Positions 27,666 through 36,909 of a stretch of 64,000 nt of DNA are shown one piece after another. The DNA comes from Luminiphilus sp051201685 (GTDB taxonomy: Bacteria > Pseudomonadota > Gammaproteobacteria > Pseudomonadales > Halieaceae). The stretch's first letter is position 1. The number at the start of each line of letters is the position of its first letter. The stretch spans positions 2,294,001 to 2,358,000 of the forward strand of contig NZ_CP179213.1 of the NCBI RefSeq assembly GCF_051201685.1. The letters are read 5' to 3'. The notes under the pieces are model-generated. The model did no database searches and was not told the origin of the DNA. It was given only the letters and a program-made list of their open reading frames with translations. The position numbers and the translations under genes are program-made.

Positions 27666-29768
27666 ATGCACAGTTCCCAATCAAACCGTCGCCACCGCCA
27701 TCAGGTCAGAATTTATCTATCTGCCAGCGCATTTATTTTTATTCTTTTTTCATTATCGACAGCTGCCCAAGAAACTTCTGCAGTTTTTAAAGCCCTAGAT
27801 GTCTTCGATCTCGAATGGGCTTCAGATCCCCAAATCTCTCCCGATGGTCGGCAAGTGGCTTATCGCAGGATGGGCTTTGACATTATGAAAGATAAACGAC
27901 GGGGAAATTTATGGTTGGTGGGCACCGACAGCAAGACACACCGCAAACTGACTGCCTTTGAAGGCAATGAATCGAGCCCCCAATGGTCACCTGACGGCCA
28001 ACGCATTGCCTATGTCAGAAAAGCGGGCAAAGAAGGTGCAGAACTGTATGTCCACTGGCTGGCTAGTGGTCGTAGCGCACGTATCACCCGTGTTGAGGGA
28101 TCACCTAGCCACCTGCGTTGGTCACCCAGCGGTACCCACATTGCCTTTGCCATGACGGCGAAAAGTGCCCCGCCCGTATTAGTGAAACGTCCCTCGGCGC
28201 CAGAGGGCGCGAAGTGGGCAGATAAACCCAGAGTCACCGACCGGCTTTATCATGAGCGCGATGGTAGTGGCTACGTGGATCCCGGATTCAGCCATGTGTA
28301 TGTTGTGCCTGCAGAAGGTGGCACCCCCCGGCAAGTCAGCGAAGGTGATTTTCATCATCGCAAGCCCGAGTGGCGCAGCGATGGTAGGGCACTGACTGTA
28401 ACCGGCAACCGCAGTGAAAATTGGCAATATGACTTCCGTAACAGCGAGGTCTACACGATTGATTTAGCGTCAGGCGATATTGAGCCCATGACGACAGCCT
28501 CAGGGCCCGATGACAGCCCCCTCCCCTCACCCGATGGACAATGGGTCGCGTGGCTGGGCTTTACCGACAAACGTCAGGCCTACCAAGTCACCCGCTTAAA
28601 AATCGCCGAACCCGACGGCAGCAATGCAAGGGCGCTACTCGTTAATCTCGATCGCAGCGTTGACGCTATTCAATGGGCGGCAGACGCCGCCGGCATCTAC
28701 TATCAGTACGATGACCGGGGTCGCACTAAAATTGGCTACGTCACTATCGATGATCGCAGTGAGATTGTCGCTGACAATTTAGGGGGAACCAGCATAGGCC
28801 GGCCCTATGGCGGAGGTTCCTTTAGCGTGTCCGCCAAAGGGGATATTGCGTATACCTACACTCGGCCAGAATTTCCTGCCGATGTGGCTATAGCGACCCC
28901 AAGTGGTCCTCGGCAAATCACCCATCTCAATGCGGACCTACTTGACCATAGGGCCTTGGGCGAAACCCGAGAGCTTTGGTGGCAAAGTCAGGTTGATGGT
29001 CGTGACATTCAGGGCTGGATAACCCTCCCTTCACATTTTGATCCTACAAAAAAATACCCGCTGCTGGTCGAAAACCACGGCGGCCCGATCAGTAATTATG
29101 GAGAACGATTTTCACCGGAAATGCAGCTCTATGCCGCGGCTGGCTACGTGGTGTTTTTCCCCAATGCTCGGGGCAGCACGGGCTACGGCGAAGAGTTTGG
29201 CAATTTGCTTTACCACAATTATCCCGGGGAGGATTACAACGATGTGATGGACGGTGTGGATGCTGTCATTGCTCAAGGTTTTGTCGATCCCGAGCAGCTC
29301 TATGTCACAGGAGGTAGCGCCGGCGGCATTATGACAGCTTGGATAATAGGTAAAAGCGACCGCTTTCGCGCCGCTGCCGTGATCAAACCGGTAATGAACT
29401 GGTACAGCAAAACTCTCAACGCCGATAACTGGTTTTATTATTTTGAGACTCGGATTCCGGGCACACCTTGGACTCACCCCAATGATTATTTACGGTTTTC
29501 GCCCATCAGCTTGGTGGGAAATGTCACTACCCCGACGTTGGTGATGGTGGGTCTTGATGATCTGCGTACACCGCCCTCCCAAGCAAAGCAGCTTTACCAC
29601 GCCTTGAAGTACCGCAAGGTGCCCACGGTACTGGTCGAGTTGCCCGGTGCCTCACATTTTATTGCCAGAAAGCCCAGTCAACTGATCGATAAGATTGACA
29701 ATATTCTCGCGTGGTTCGAGCGCTTTCAAGATAATGAGCCTATGTCTGAGGAAAGCTCGGCGCCGTAA
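27666..29768 (+). CDS. S9-family serine peptidase (prolyl oligopeptidase type), exported
   Basis: Secreted peptidase of 700 aa. The ATG at 27666 is chosen over earlier in-frame starts because it gives a signal peptide (FIFILFSLSTAAQ) near residues 18-36. An N-terminal beta-propeller with repeated SPDG/WSPDG motifs (PQISPDGRQVAY, PQWSPDGQRIAY, LRWSPSG, LPSPDGQWVAW) is followed by an alpha/beta-hydrolase domain with GGSAGG (nucleophile Ser near 550), GLDDLRTPP (Asp near 629) and GASHF (His near 661). The architecture is that of dipeptidyl/acylaminoacyl peptidases. It should trim peptides in the periplasm. It stands alone after a 206-bp gap. Confidence 0.93.
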   Translation: MHSSQSNRRHRHQVRIYLSASAFIFILFSLSTAAQETSAVFKALDVFDLEWASDPQISPDGRQVAYRRMGFDIMKDKRRGNLWLVGTDSKTHRKLTAFEGNESSPQWSPDGQRIAYVRKAGKEGAELYVHWLASGRSARITRVEGSPSHLRWSPSGTHIAFAMTAKSAPPVLVKRPSAPEGAKWADKPRVTDRLYHERDGSGYVDPGFSHVYVVPAEGGTPRQVSEGDFHHRKPEWRSDGRALTVTGNRSENWQYDFRNSEVYTIDLASGDIEPMTTASGPDDSPLPSPDGQWVAWLGFTDKRQAYQVTRLKIAEPDGSNARALLVNLDRSVDAIQWAADAAGIYYQYDDRGRTKIGYVTIDDRSEIVADNLGGTSIGRPYGGGSFSVSAKGDIAYTYTRPEFPADVAIATPSGPRQITHLNADLLDHRALGETRELWWQSQVDGRDIQGWITLPSHFDPTKKYPLLVENHGGPISNYGERFSPEMQLYAAAGYVVFFPNARGSTGYGEEFGNLLYHNYPGEDYNDVMDGVDAVIAQGFVDPEQLYVTGGSAGGIMTAWIIGKSDRFRAAAVIKPVMNWYSKTLNADNWFYYFETRIPGTPWTHPNDYLRFSPISLVGNVTTPTLVMVGLDDLRTPPSQAKQLYHALKYRKVPTVLVELPGASHFIARKPSQLIDKIDNILAWFERFQDNEPMSEESSAP

Positions 29769-29854
29769 CACCAAGGCCTGCGCTGAGGGGGGAGGCAGTA
29801 TTAAAAGGAGAGCCGATCATCAATTAACAGCCGCTTTCTGTTGCTGCCATACTG

Positions 29855-31117
29855 TTAATGTTTCGTCCGTCGTCCCTCAACCGCCTTCCAGACGCGCAAA
29901 AAGTTACCACCCCAGATTTTCTCAACTTCAGCTTCTGAATAGCCTCGCCGCAATAAACCCGCGGTAACATTGAATGACTCACTGGCATCAATGTAGCCGG
30001 GGATACCGCTTCCGTGATTGAAGTCTGTGCCAATGCCAACGTGATCAATTCCCACTAGCCCAACAATGTGATCGATGTGGTCCAGCATGGTGCTTAAAGA
30101 AATGGGACCCAACAAATCTCGTGCGCTACGAAGGAATGCTGTCTTTACCGCAGGGTCGTTTATTTCCCAATAGAGCTCAAAGGGATAAAGGTAGTCTTCA
30201 TCAATCCCCGCTTCCCGGCGTAATGATCGAAGCGCTGTATCAATGCTGGGATCCTGAGAATCGAACAAGTAGCCCGCAAAAGGAGCGACATGAATAACGC
30301 CTCCGCCTGCCGCAAGCCGCCTAATTTCTACATCGCTCAAATTACGACTGACATCAGTCAATGCTCGGGCGTTGGAATGGCTCGCGACAACCGGTGCCAC
30401 CGAACTTTCTATGACTTGAAGCGCGGCTTCGGTCGACAACTGCGAAATATCAATGACAGCACCCAAGGCGTTAAGGCGTTGTACCGCGGCCATACCTTTG
30501 TTCGAAAGACCACCGTGTTCGCCAGTAGGCTCACGGGCCCCTGTTGCCGCATTAAATAATGGCCGAGACGAGTCTGCAAAGTCGTTATGGCCCATGTGGG
30601 TCAGCGCAAACATTCGAACGCCCTGGTCAAAAAAATAGTCCACTGCGGCCGACTCGGTGCCAAGAATTAGGGCATTTTGTAAACTCAGGATAATGGCCTT
30701 ATCACCGTCAGCAATCGTGGCCAACAATTGATCACTATCTGTCACTAACCGAATGCCATTACTGTCGTTGGCAATCAGCGTTTTTACTGCCAAAAGCTTT
30801 TCTTCTGCGATAGTTTTTGCCGCGGCGTAGCCATCAGCAGTCCGTGGCTTGGGCCCCACCGCAAGCGCCATAACGACGGCATCTAGTCCACCTTGATCCA
30901 TCTTTTCGGGGCTTACTTTCGAGAGGCCATCGGCACCGACATACATTGAAGGCTTCCCCGGAATCTCAATATCTGCGTGGGCATCAAGAGTAAAAACTCG
31001 CGCATGGACAGCCCGAGCACGCTCGATGAATTCAGACTCGTCATCGGCTACTGCCGGCACAAAAAAGCCTGCGGCCAACAGCGTTAACAGCACTTTCATT
31101 GTTGTCTTCAAGTTCAT
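29855..31117 (-). CDS. Membrane dipeptidase, M19 family, exported
   Basis: Zinc dipeptidase of the renal dipeptidase family, 420 aa, cleaving dipeptides in the periplasm. The ATG at 31117 has GGAG six bases upstream and gives a signal peptide MNLKTTMKVLLTLLAAGFFVPAVA; an earlier ATG at 31144 overlaps the preceding gene. Metal motifs: LDAHAD (H47, D49), ALTHMGHN (H174), VVASHSNAR and VGIGTDF. The residue that normally bridges both zincs is Glu in an IE(G/N) motif; here the sequence reads ILSLQNAL with Gln at 147, which could lower or alter activity. It is preceded by a crotonase gene 20 bp upstream, so the two are co-transcribed. Confidence 0.92.
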   Translation of the reverse strand: MNLKTTMKVLLTLLAAGFFVPAVADDESEFIERARAVHARVFTLDAHADIEIPGKPSMYVGADGLSKVSPEKMDQGGLDAVVMALAVGPKPRTADGYAAAKTIAEEKLLAVKTLIANDSNGIRLVTDSDQLLATIADGDKAIILSLQNALILGTESAAVDYFFDQGVRMFALTHMGHNDFADSSRPLFNAATGAREPTGEHGGLSNKGMAAVQRLNALGAVIDISQLSTEAALQVIESSVAPVVASHSNARALTDVSRNLSDVEIRRLAAGGGVIHVAPFAGYLFDSQDPSIDTALRSLRREAGIDEDYLYPFELYWEINDPAVKTAFLRSARDLLGPISLSTMLDHIDHIVGLVGIDHVGIGTDFNHGSGIPGYIDASESFNVTAGLLRRGYSEAEVEKIWGGNFLRVWKAVEGRRTKH

Positions 31118-31136
31118 AGCTTGCTCCACAGGCCCA

Positions 31137-31982
31137 TTATTCACCCGCAGTCTTTTTTACCGGGAGTAAGGCATCGTACTGGGGCGTTTCGCCCTCAGCC
31201 TGCGCAACATAGGAACTGCGAATGGCCCCTACATCAAGCATTGATGCATTCCATGTGGCAATGTAATCGAGGCCGTCTGCCGTCGTGTGATCTCGGGCGT
31301 AATTAACCATTCGTTTGGCACCGGACACCGCCAACGGCGCGTGTCCAGCAATCTGTTTGGCAATGGCCATTACCGCTTCCAGCAATTGCTCTGCCGAGTC
31401 ATACACCTCATTCACGAGGCCAATGTCCCGAGCTTTTTCGGCACCAACACGTTCAGCGGTGTAGGACATTTGACGCGCCCAACCCTCAGGAATGAGCTTC
31501 ACCAAGCGAGGGTAGGTTCCGACGTCGGCGGTCATACCAATGGCCGTCTCGTGCACAGAGAAAAAAGCATCTCGCGTAGCATAGCGACAGTCACAAGCGG
31601 TGATGAGATCCATAGCCCCTCCGACCGCGGCGCCCTGAATGGCCACCAACACGGGCATACGTGCTTCTTCTAAGCACGTAAAAGCGTCCTGAAGCTCCAT
31701 ACAGTGATGGCGAAACGCCTCAGCACGAACGAAGCGACTGCCACTTGCGGGCCCATCCAGCCCACCCTCTGTAAACACAGAGATATCCATACCCGAAGAA
31801 AAGTGCCGACCTTCCGCTGAAAGCACAATGACCCGTGCAGAAGCATCTCTAGACAGCGCATTCACCGCTTCGGGCAGCTCGCTCCAGAACGACGGAATCA
31901 TTGAGTTCGCCTTATCAGGGCGATTAAAGCGAATGTGCGCAATACCCTCGGCAACGGTTAAATCAAAACACTCGTAACTCAT
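31137..31982 (-). CDS. Crotonase-family protein, dienoyl-CoA isomerase-like
   Basis: Acyl-CoA enzyme of 281 aa. The ATG at 31982 (MSYECFD) is preceded by GGAGAG and fits the family length; longer frames upstream are not needed. The oxyanion-hole segment is GRHFSSGMDIS, and GAAVGGAMDLITACDCRYAT is the second conserved block. The following CD...DAFFSVHETAIGMTADVGT with the E and D residues resembles delta(3,5)-delta(2,4)-dienoyl-CoA isomerase (ECH1), acting in beta-oxidation of unsaturated fatty acids with odd-position double bonds. An ordinary enoyl-CoA hydratase is the alternative. It precedes the M19 dipeptidase. Confidence 0.85.
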   Translation of the reverse strand: MSYECFDLTVAEGIAHIRFNRPDKANSMIPSFWSELPEAVNALSRDASARVIVLSAEGRHFSSGMDISVFTEGGLDGPASGSRFVRAEAFRHHCMELQDAFTCLEEARMPVLVAIQGAAVGGAMDLITACDCRYATRDAFFSVHETAIGMTADVGTYPRLVKLIPEGWARQMSYTAERVGAEKARDIGLVNEVYDSAEQLLEAVMAIAKQIAGHAPLAVSGAKRMVNYARDHTTADGLDYIATWNASMLDVGAIRSSYVAQAEGETPQYDALLPVKKTAGE

Positions 31983-32236
31983 GAATTTTCTCTCCACTTT
32001 AAAGCGCGTCGCTGGGTTAGGACTGAGATTCTCGCACAGTCCCCCGCCTAACACCGCAAAGTGTTTAACACCCCTAACCGTGCCCACAGTAAAGCGCGCT
32101 GCATAATAGATGCCAAACAGGCTAAATTATCTCTGCTATTTTCCTCATTGCTGTTGGCTTCTCTATACTTACACAGCACAAACCGCCTAATGACCTTACA
32201 CCGGTCGATCACGATGCGAACAATTAGGGAACCTGC

Positions 32237-32743
32237 ATGGAAATCGTTCAAAGCCTTCCCGAAGACATTCCTACCATTTTGTCACTGTACGACGCAGCAA
32301 CCGCCCTTCAAGCGGAGAAAGGGATGTCCCAGTGGCCAAAGATTGATAGACGACTGGTAGAAGAGGAAATTGCCGAAAAGCGGCAGTGGAAAATGGTTGA
32401 AGGCAAGCAAATAGTCTGCGTGTGGGTGGTTACCTTTGAAGACCCAAAGATTTGGGGCGAGCGCAGCCATCAACCGTCCGTATTCATTCACCGCATTGCC
32501 AACCACCCGCAGTTTAGAGGACGAGGGTTTGTTGGGATGATTGTCGACTGGGCGAAAGCTCGATACGCCAGCGGCCCCATACAGTTTCTGCGCCTCGATA
32601 CCGTGGGCTTCAACGAGGCCCTTATTCGGGTCTACACATCCTACGGTTTCACACTGCTGGAACCCGTTGAACTCGAGGACACAACGGGGCTCCCTGCACA
32701 CTATAAAGAGGACAAAGTGTACTTGTTTGAAATGGCGTTGTAA
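32237..32743 (+). CDS. GNAT-family N-acetyltransferase
   Basis: Protein of 168 aa with the acetyl-CoA-binding motif A region HRIANHPQFRGRGFVGMIVDWA, followed by the LDTVGFNEALIRVYTSYGF block typical of motif B. The substrate is unknown. It stands alone between the crotonase operon (divergent) and the tRNA gene. The ATG at 32237 is the only sensible start. Confidence 0.85.
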   Translation: MEIVQSLPEDIPTILSLYDAATALQAEKGMSQWPKIDRRLVEEEIAEKRQWKMVEGKQIVCVWVVTFEDPKIWGERSHQPSVFIHRIANHPQFRGRGFVGMIVDWAKARYASGPIQFLRLDTVGFNEALIRVYTSYGFTLLEPVELEDTTGLPAHYKEDKVYLFEMAL

Positions 32744-32844
32744 TAAGAGCGTTAGTCCAAACCAAAAGCCAATTGCATGAAAGTGAGGTGCTATTAAGGA
32801 AACAGTGACTTCAAGCAGAAATTAAGGCGGTGGTGGAATTTAAT

Positions 32845-32920
32845 TGGTGGAGCCAGACGGGATCGAACCGACGACCTCAACACTGCCAGTGTTGCGCTCT
32901 CCCAACTGAGCTATGGCCCC
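32845..32920 (-). tRNA. tRNA-Ala (anticodon GGC)
   Basis: On the minus strand the 76-nt sequence starts GGGGCCATAGCTCAGTTGGG and ends TGGCTCCACCA, with CCA encoded. Acceptor arms pair GGGGCCA with TGGCTCC (one G-T pair); the anticodon arm is CAACA-CTGGCAG-TGTTG, anticodon GGC, reading GCC/GCU alanine codons; the T arm contains GGTTCGATCC. Confidence 0.96.
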
Positions 32921-32951
32921 ACAGAACCCTCTTAGAACTAGAGGGAGGCGC

Positions 32952-32980
32952 ATGCTAGTAATATAGCTGTGCTGTGTCAA
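32952..32980 (-). promoter_or_regulatory. Sigma-70 promoter of the tRNA-Ala gene
   Basis: On the minus strand TTGACA (32975-32980) and TAGCAT (32952-32957) are separated by 17 bases. The start would fall about 25 bp upstream of the mature tRNA end. A perfect -35 box with a fair -10 box at consensus spacing supports the call. A CCCTCT/AGAGGG hairpin lies in the leader. Confidence 0.7.
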
Positions 32981-33097
32981 CTTAACCGCGAAAACTCCTT
33001 TAATCCGGGCGCATCGGTTATGCTTAACCTTCGAGAGAAAGCCCGAATGCTAATGCGTTCGGCGCCCCTGTTTGCAACACGTCATGGAGCCAAACCT

Positions 33098-33523
33098 ATG
33101 TATCCCAAAGTTCTACTCGCCCTCTGCGGCATTATTTTTCTCGCTTACGGCATCGTGTGCTGGGTAGACCCGGAAATACCGGCTCAACAAGCAGGCTTAT
33201 TTATTGCCACTCATAACGGTTATGCAGAAATGGCGGCTATGTACGGTGGCTTGCAAGGCAGCTTTGGCGCCATATTGATCGCATCTGCCTTTATTAAAGG
33301 CTACGTGCGCCCCGGTCTGTGGCTCATCCTCATTTGCATTGGCACCCTTGCCGCCGCCCGAGGCAGCGTTGCTTTAAGCGACCTCGACTCGAGCTTTCAG
33401 GTGGCCAATAGTTCATTAGGCATTGATATGAGTTCGAGCTTCACCGCCTATACCTGGGGAGCATTGGCGTTTGAAGTCTTCGTAGCCGTCTGGGCTGGCA
33501 TTTCGCTGCTCAAGACGCGCTGA
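33098..33523 (+). CDS. DUF4345-like small membrane protein
   Basis: Integral membrane protein of 141 aa with about four hydrophobic helices: LLALCGIIFLAYGIVCW, AEMAAMYGGLQGSFGAILI, LWLILICIGTLAAARGSV and ALAFEVFVAVWAGISLL. The pattern AEMxAMYGGLQ resembles the DUF4345 family, function unknown. The ATG at 33098 has GGAG about nine bases upstream and is preferred over earlier in-frame starts that add a soluble leader. Its end overlaps the converging gltX gene by 14 bp (33510-33523). Confidence 0.7.
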   Translation: MYPKVLLALCGIIFLAYGIVCWVDPEIPAQQAGLFIATHNGYAEMAAMYGGLQGSFGAILIASAFIKGYVRPGLWLILICIGTLAAARGSVALSDLDSSFQVANSSLGIDMSSSFTAYTWGALAFEVFVAVWAGISLLKTR

Positions 33524-35000
33524 GGCCCGCGAATTCCTTTTCCAATCGCTTAGCGGCTTTTTTGGAGACCCCACCCAAGACGTCAATGGCAGAACGCAGT
33601 CTTGCACGGGTCATATCGGGTCCCAAAATCGCCATAGAATCAGGCATTGAATAACCCGAATTGCCCCCGGCAATTGCCACAAATAATGGAGCAAATAGCA
33701 CCTTGGGCTTGAGCTCCATGGCTGTCGACAGCGACTTAAGCGCTGCGAACAATGCATCTCTGCTCCAGTCTTGCTGAGCTTCCAGGGTCCATAAAACAAA
33801 CTGCAGGCACCGCACATTGGCATCGGCATCGCTGTTGGCACCGTTAAAATCTTCAGCGGTAATGGGCAAGGTCCCTGAGACCAAATAGGCCGACAAAGGA
33901 ATGAAGTCTGACAAGACATTCATACGCGATTGAGCGTGGGGCAGAATTTTTTCCAGCATTTCAGCATTTAGCGCCCAGTCTTGAAGGCGCTGACCCAACT
34001 GCGTCGTGGTTAAGTCCTCACGAATCCAGAGACCATTGAGCCAGTTTAATTTTTCGACATCGAAAATAGGCCCTCCCAAGGAGACCCGCTGAATGTCGAA
34101 TGCTTGCTCCATTTCTGTGAGCGTAAATTTCTCCCGCTCATCGGGCATAGACCAGCCCATACGACCCAAATAGTTCAGCAATGCTTCGGGCAAAAAGCCC
34201 ATGCGCTGGTAATACAAAATACTGGTCGGGTTTTTACGTTTACTAAGCTTTGATTTATCGGGATTTCGCAACAGCGGTAAATGACAAAGTACAGGCATAT
34301 CCCAACCAAAGTACTCGTATAACAACTGGTGTTTGGGGGCTGAATTAATCCACTCCTCACCGCGAATTACATGACTGATTTCCATAAGGTGGTCATCGAC
34401 AACATTGGCCAAGTGGTAAGTGGGCATGCCATCCGACTTCAGCAAAATCTGAGCATCAACCATGCTCCAGTCCAACTCAATCGTGCCTCGAAGCATATCT
34501 TTAATGGCACAGGCGCCGTCAACCTCAGGCACCATCATGCGAATCACAAAGGGCGCATTAGCCGCTTTGCGAAGGGCCTGCTCTTCAGCCGGTAGCACAA
34601 GGTCAGAGGGCTTCAGCGCCGTGCTATTGCCCGACTCTCGGCGAGCCTCGCGCAACGTATTGAGCTCCTCGGTTGTGCGGTAACACACAAACGCCTTACC
34701 CGCTTCCACCAGCTGCCAGGCATACTCGGCGTAGGTATCCCCCCGCTCGCTTTGCCGATACGGTCCATGCTGCCCCCCTACATCGGGGCCTTCATCCCAG
34801 TCGAGCCCCAGCCAACGTAGAGACTTCAATACCGCCTGTTCCGCTTCGGGAGTGCTGCGAGCACGATCGGTGTCTTCGATCCGCAAAATAAATTGGCCAC
34901 CGTGGGCACGAGCAAAGCACCGGTTAAAGAGGGCCATGTAGGCAGTTCCCACATGGGGGTCACCGGTGGGGGACGGGGCAACGCGAGTGCGCACAGTCAC
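33510..35000 (-). CDS. gltX: Glutamate-tRNA ligase
   Basis: Class I aminoacyl-tRNA synthetase of 496 aa, charging tRNA-Glu with glutamate. N-terminal RVAPSPTGDPHVGTA carries the HIGH-type signature (H16-T19); LRIEDTDR at 39-46 is also diagnostic, and KLSKR (251-255) is the KMSKS-type loop. Length is normal. The zinc-binding cysteines of some GltX proteins are not present (FVCYRTTEEL region). A discriminating or non-discriminating specificity cannot be decided. It is divergent from the peptide transporter operon. Confidence 0.96.
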   Translation of the reverse strand: MTVRTRVAPSPTGDPHVGTAYMALFNRCFARAHGGQFILRIEDTDRARSTPEAEQAVLKSLRWLGLDWDEGPDVGGQHGPYRQSERGDTYAEYAWQLVEAGKAFVCYRTTEELNTLREARRESGNSTALKPSDLVLPAEEQALRKAANAPFVIRMMVPEVDGACAIKDMLRGTIELDWSMVDAQILLKSDGMPTYHLANVVDDHLMEISHVIRGEEWINSAPKHQLLYEYFGWDMPVLCHLPLLRNPDKSKLSKRKNPTSILYYQRMGFLPEALLNYLGRMGWSMPDEREKFTLTEMEQAFDIQRVSLGGPIFDVEKLNWLNGLWIREDLTTTQLGQRLQDWALNAEMLEKILPHAQSRMNVLSDFIPLSAYLVSGTLPITAEDFNGANSDADANVRCLQFVLWTLEAQQDWSRDALFAALKSLSTAMELKPKVLFAPLFVAIAGGNSGYSMPDSMAILGPDMTRARLRSAIDVLGGVSKKAAKRLEKEFAGLSAS

Positions 35001-35174
35001 GAGTCAATACTCCAGAAATGAACAACAAGTTGGCGCGCAGTTTACCAGAGCCAGAGGGCTATCTGCCGCTATTACTCATAATAGGCACAACTCGCGGCAT
35101 TTCGCGTTGGTGCTCATGGCCCTAAGCGCAGGGCTGCAAGAAGACCTCCTCCTATGGCATAGTGCACACCACAA

Positions 35175-35199
35175 TTTTAGGACCATTTGGGTCCTATAA
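35175..35199. promoter_or_regulatory. Inverted repeat upstream of the peptide transporter operon
   Basis: TAGGACC-ATTTG-GGTCCTA is a perfect 7-base inverted repeat (35178-35196), extending to ten bases per arm with one mismatch (35175-35199). It lies 48 bp upstream of the GTG of the binding protein. It could be an operator or an mRNA leader hairpin. Confidence 0.45.
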
Positions 35200-35247
35200 G
35201 GGTGATGCAGCGCCCATTCCAGAATTCGCAATGAAGGCAGAGACCAC

Positions 35248-36909
35248 GTGAAAATCACAAATGTCCCCGGGGGATTACTTCGAACCCTTTTGTCGATGGT
35301 AATCGCCATTAGCTTAATGGCCTGCGGTGCCGGCGAGAGTAACGTACTTGAAGGCAACCGCACCGGAATCTTGCACTACGGCAATGGCGCTGAACCCCAG
35401 GGCCTAGACCCCCACGTAGTGACGGGCGTTCCTGAAAACCACCTCATCAGGGCATTGTTTGAAGGGCTGGCGGTTAAAAATCCCATTACGCTTGAGCCAG
35501 AGCCCGGTGTCGCTCAACGCTGGGAGTTCAGCGACGAGGGAAAAGTGATCACTTTTTTCCTCAATCCTGAAGCGCGCTGGTCGAACGGCGAGCAACTAAC
35601 TGCCAGCGACTATGTGTGGAGTTGGAATCGGGCACTGCACCCGGAAACCGGCAATCTCTACGCCTACATGCTGTACCCCGTTAAAAATGCCGAGGCTTAC
35701 GCCAAGGGTAAAATTAAGGACTTCACCGAGGTTGGAGTAAAAGCGTTAAACGACACAACCCTAGAAGTCACCCTAAATGCCCCGACGCCTTATTTCATTC
35801 AGCTCATGGACCACTACAGCACCTTTGCCGTGCACCCGGAAACGCTGCTTAAATTTGGCAAGATGACCGATCGCTTTACGCCCTGGACCCGGGTCGGCTC
35901 CATGGTGAGCAACGGCGCCTTTGTGTTAACAGATTGGGCACTCAACCGGCACATAAAAATGGCCAAGAGCGAGCACTATTGGGACAGAGACAAGGTAAGC
36001 TTAAACGGCGTGGTGTTTTACCCCACTGAGAACGTGGTCAGCGAAGAGCGCATGTTTAGAGTCGAGCAACTGCACTACACCGCGGTGGTACCACTCGATA
36101 AAATTCCCGTCTACCGCGAGCGGCCCAACACACCTTATTTGCAATCTCCCTACCTAGGGACCTATTACTATTTGGTCAATACCGAGCGTCCCCCCGTAGA
36201 CAACGTCAAAGTCAGACAAGCGCTTTCGATGGCGGTAGATCGAGAGAAACTTGTGCGCAGCGTACTGCAGGAAACAGCCGTGCCAGCCTACAGCATTACG
36301 CCTCCAGACACGCTAGGCTATTTCCCACCTCAAGTATTCAGCTACGACCCGGACAAAGCCCGCGCCTTGCTCGCAGAGGCTGGGTACCCTAACGGCGAAG
36401 GCTGGCCGGGACTCGAGATTATTTACAATACCCAAGAGGCACACCGAAAAATAGCCGTGGCCATTCAGCAAATGTGGAAGTCAGAGCTTAACGTCGACAT
36501 CACACTGGCAAACCAAGAGTGGAAGGTTTATCTCAACTCGGTGTCCCAGCGCGATTTCCAAGTAGCGAGACGAGGTTGGATTGGAGACTACGTTGATGCC
36601 AACAACTTTTTAGACCTGTTTATTACCGACGGTGGCAACAACAACACCGGATACAGCAACCCCATTTACGACGACCTGATTCTTCAAAGAGCACCTAGAG
36701 CGCAATCACGGGAAGAGCGCTATGCCCTGTTTACAGAGGCAGAGACCATGCTCATGGAGGAGATGCCGATCATCCCTATTTACACCTATACCAGTAAACA
36801 CCTCATCCACCCCAGCGTAGAAGGTATGTATCCCAATCTTATGGATTCACTAAACCTAAAGTACGTCAAACTCCACCCCGAGCAGACGCTATCCGGGGAG
36901 GTGAACTAA
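35248..36909 (+). CDS. oppA: Oligopeptide ABC transporter, substrate-binding lipoprotein
   Basis: Periplasmic solute-binding protein of the OppA/MppA family, 553 aa, start GTG. Lipobox SLMAC (C26). Conserved stretches include LHYGNGAEPQGLDPHVVTGVPENHLIRALFEGL and ARWSNGEQLTASDYVWSWNRAL, and a binding-domain segment VRQALSMAVDREKLV. It should deliver oligopeptides to the permeases that follow. It is the first gene of a four-gene operon; its stop overlaps the next ATG by one base (36909). The symbol is by similarity; ligand preference is untested. Confidence 0.93.
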   Translation: MKITNVPGGLLRTLLSMVIAISLMACGAGESNVLEGNRTGILHYGNGAEPQGLDPHVVTGVPENHLIRALFEGLAVKNPITLEPEPGVAQRWEFSDEGKVITFFLNPEARWSNGEQLTASDYVWSWNRALHPETGNLYAYMLYPVKNAEAYAKGKIKDFTEVGVKALNDTTLEVTLNAPTPYFIQLMDHYSTFAVHPETLLKFGKMTDRFTPWTRVGSMVSNGAFVLTDWALNRHIKMAKSEHYWDRDKVSLNGVVFYPTENVVSEERMFRVEQLHYTAVVPLDKIPVYRERPNTPYLQSPYLGTYYYLVNTERPPVDNVKVRQALSMAVDREKLVRSVLQETAVPAYSITPPDTLGYFPPQVFSYDPDKARALLAEAGYPNGEGWPGLEIIYNTQEAHRKIAVAIQQMWKSELNVDITLANQEWKVYLNSVSQRDFQVARRGWIGDYVDANNFLDLFITDGGNNNTGYSNPIYDDLILQRAPRAQSREERYALFTEAETMLMEEMPIIPIYTYTSKHLIHPSVEGMYPNLMDSLNLKYVKLHPEQTLSGEVN

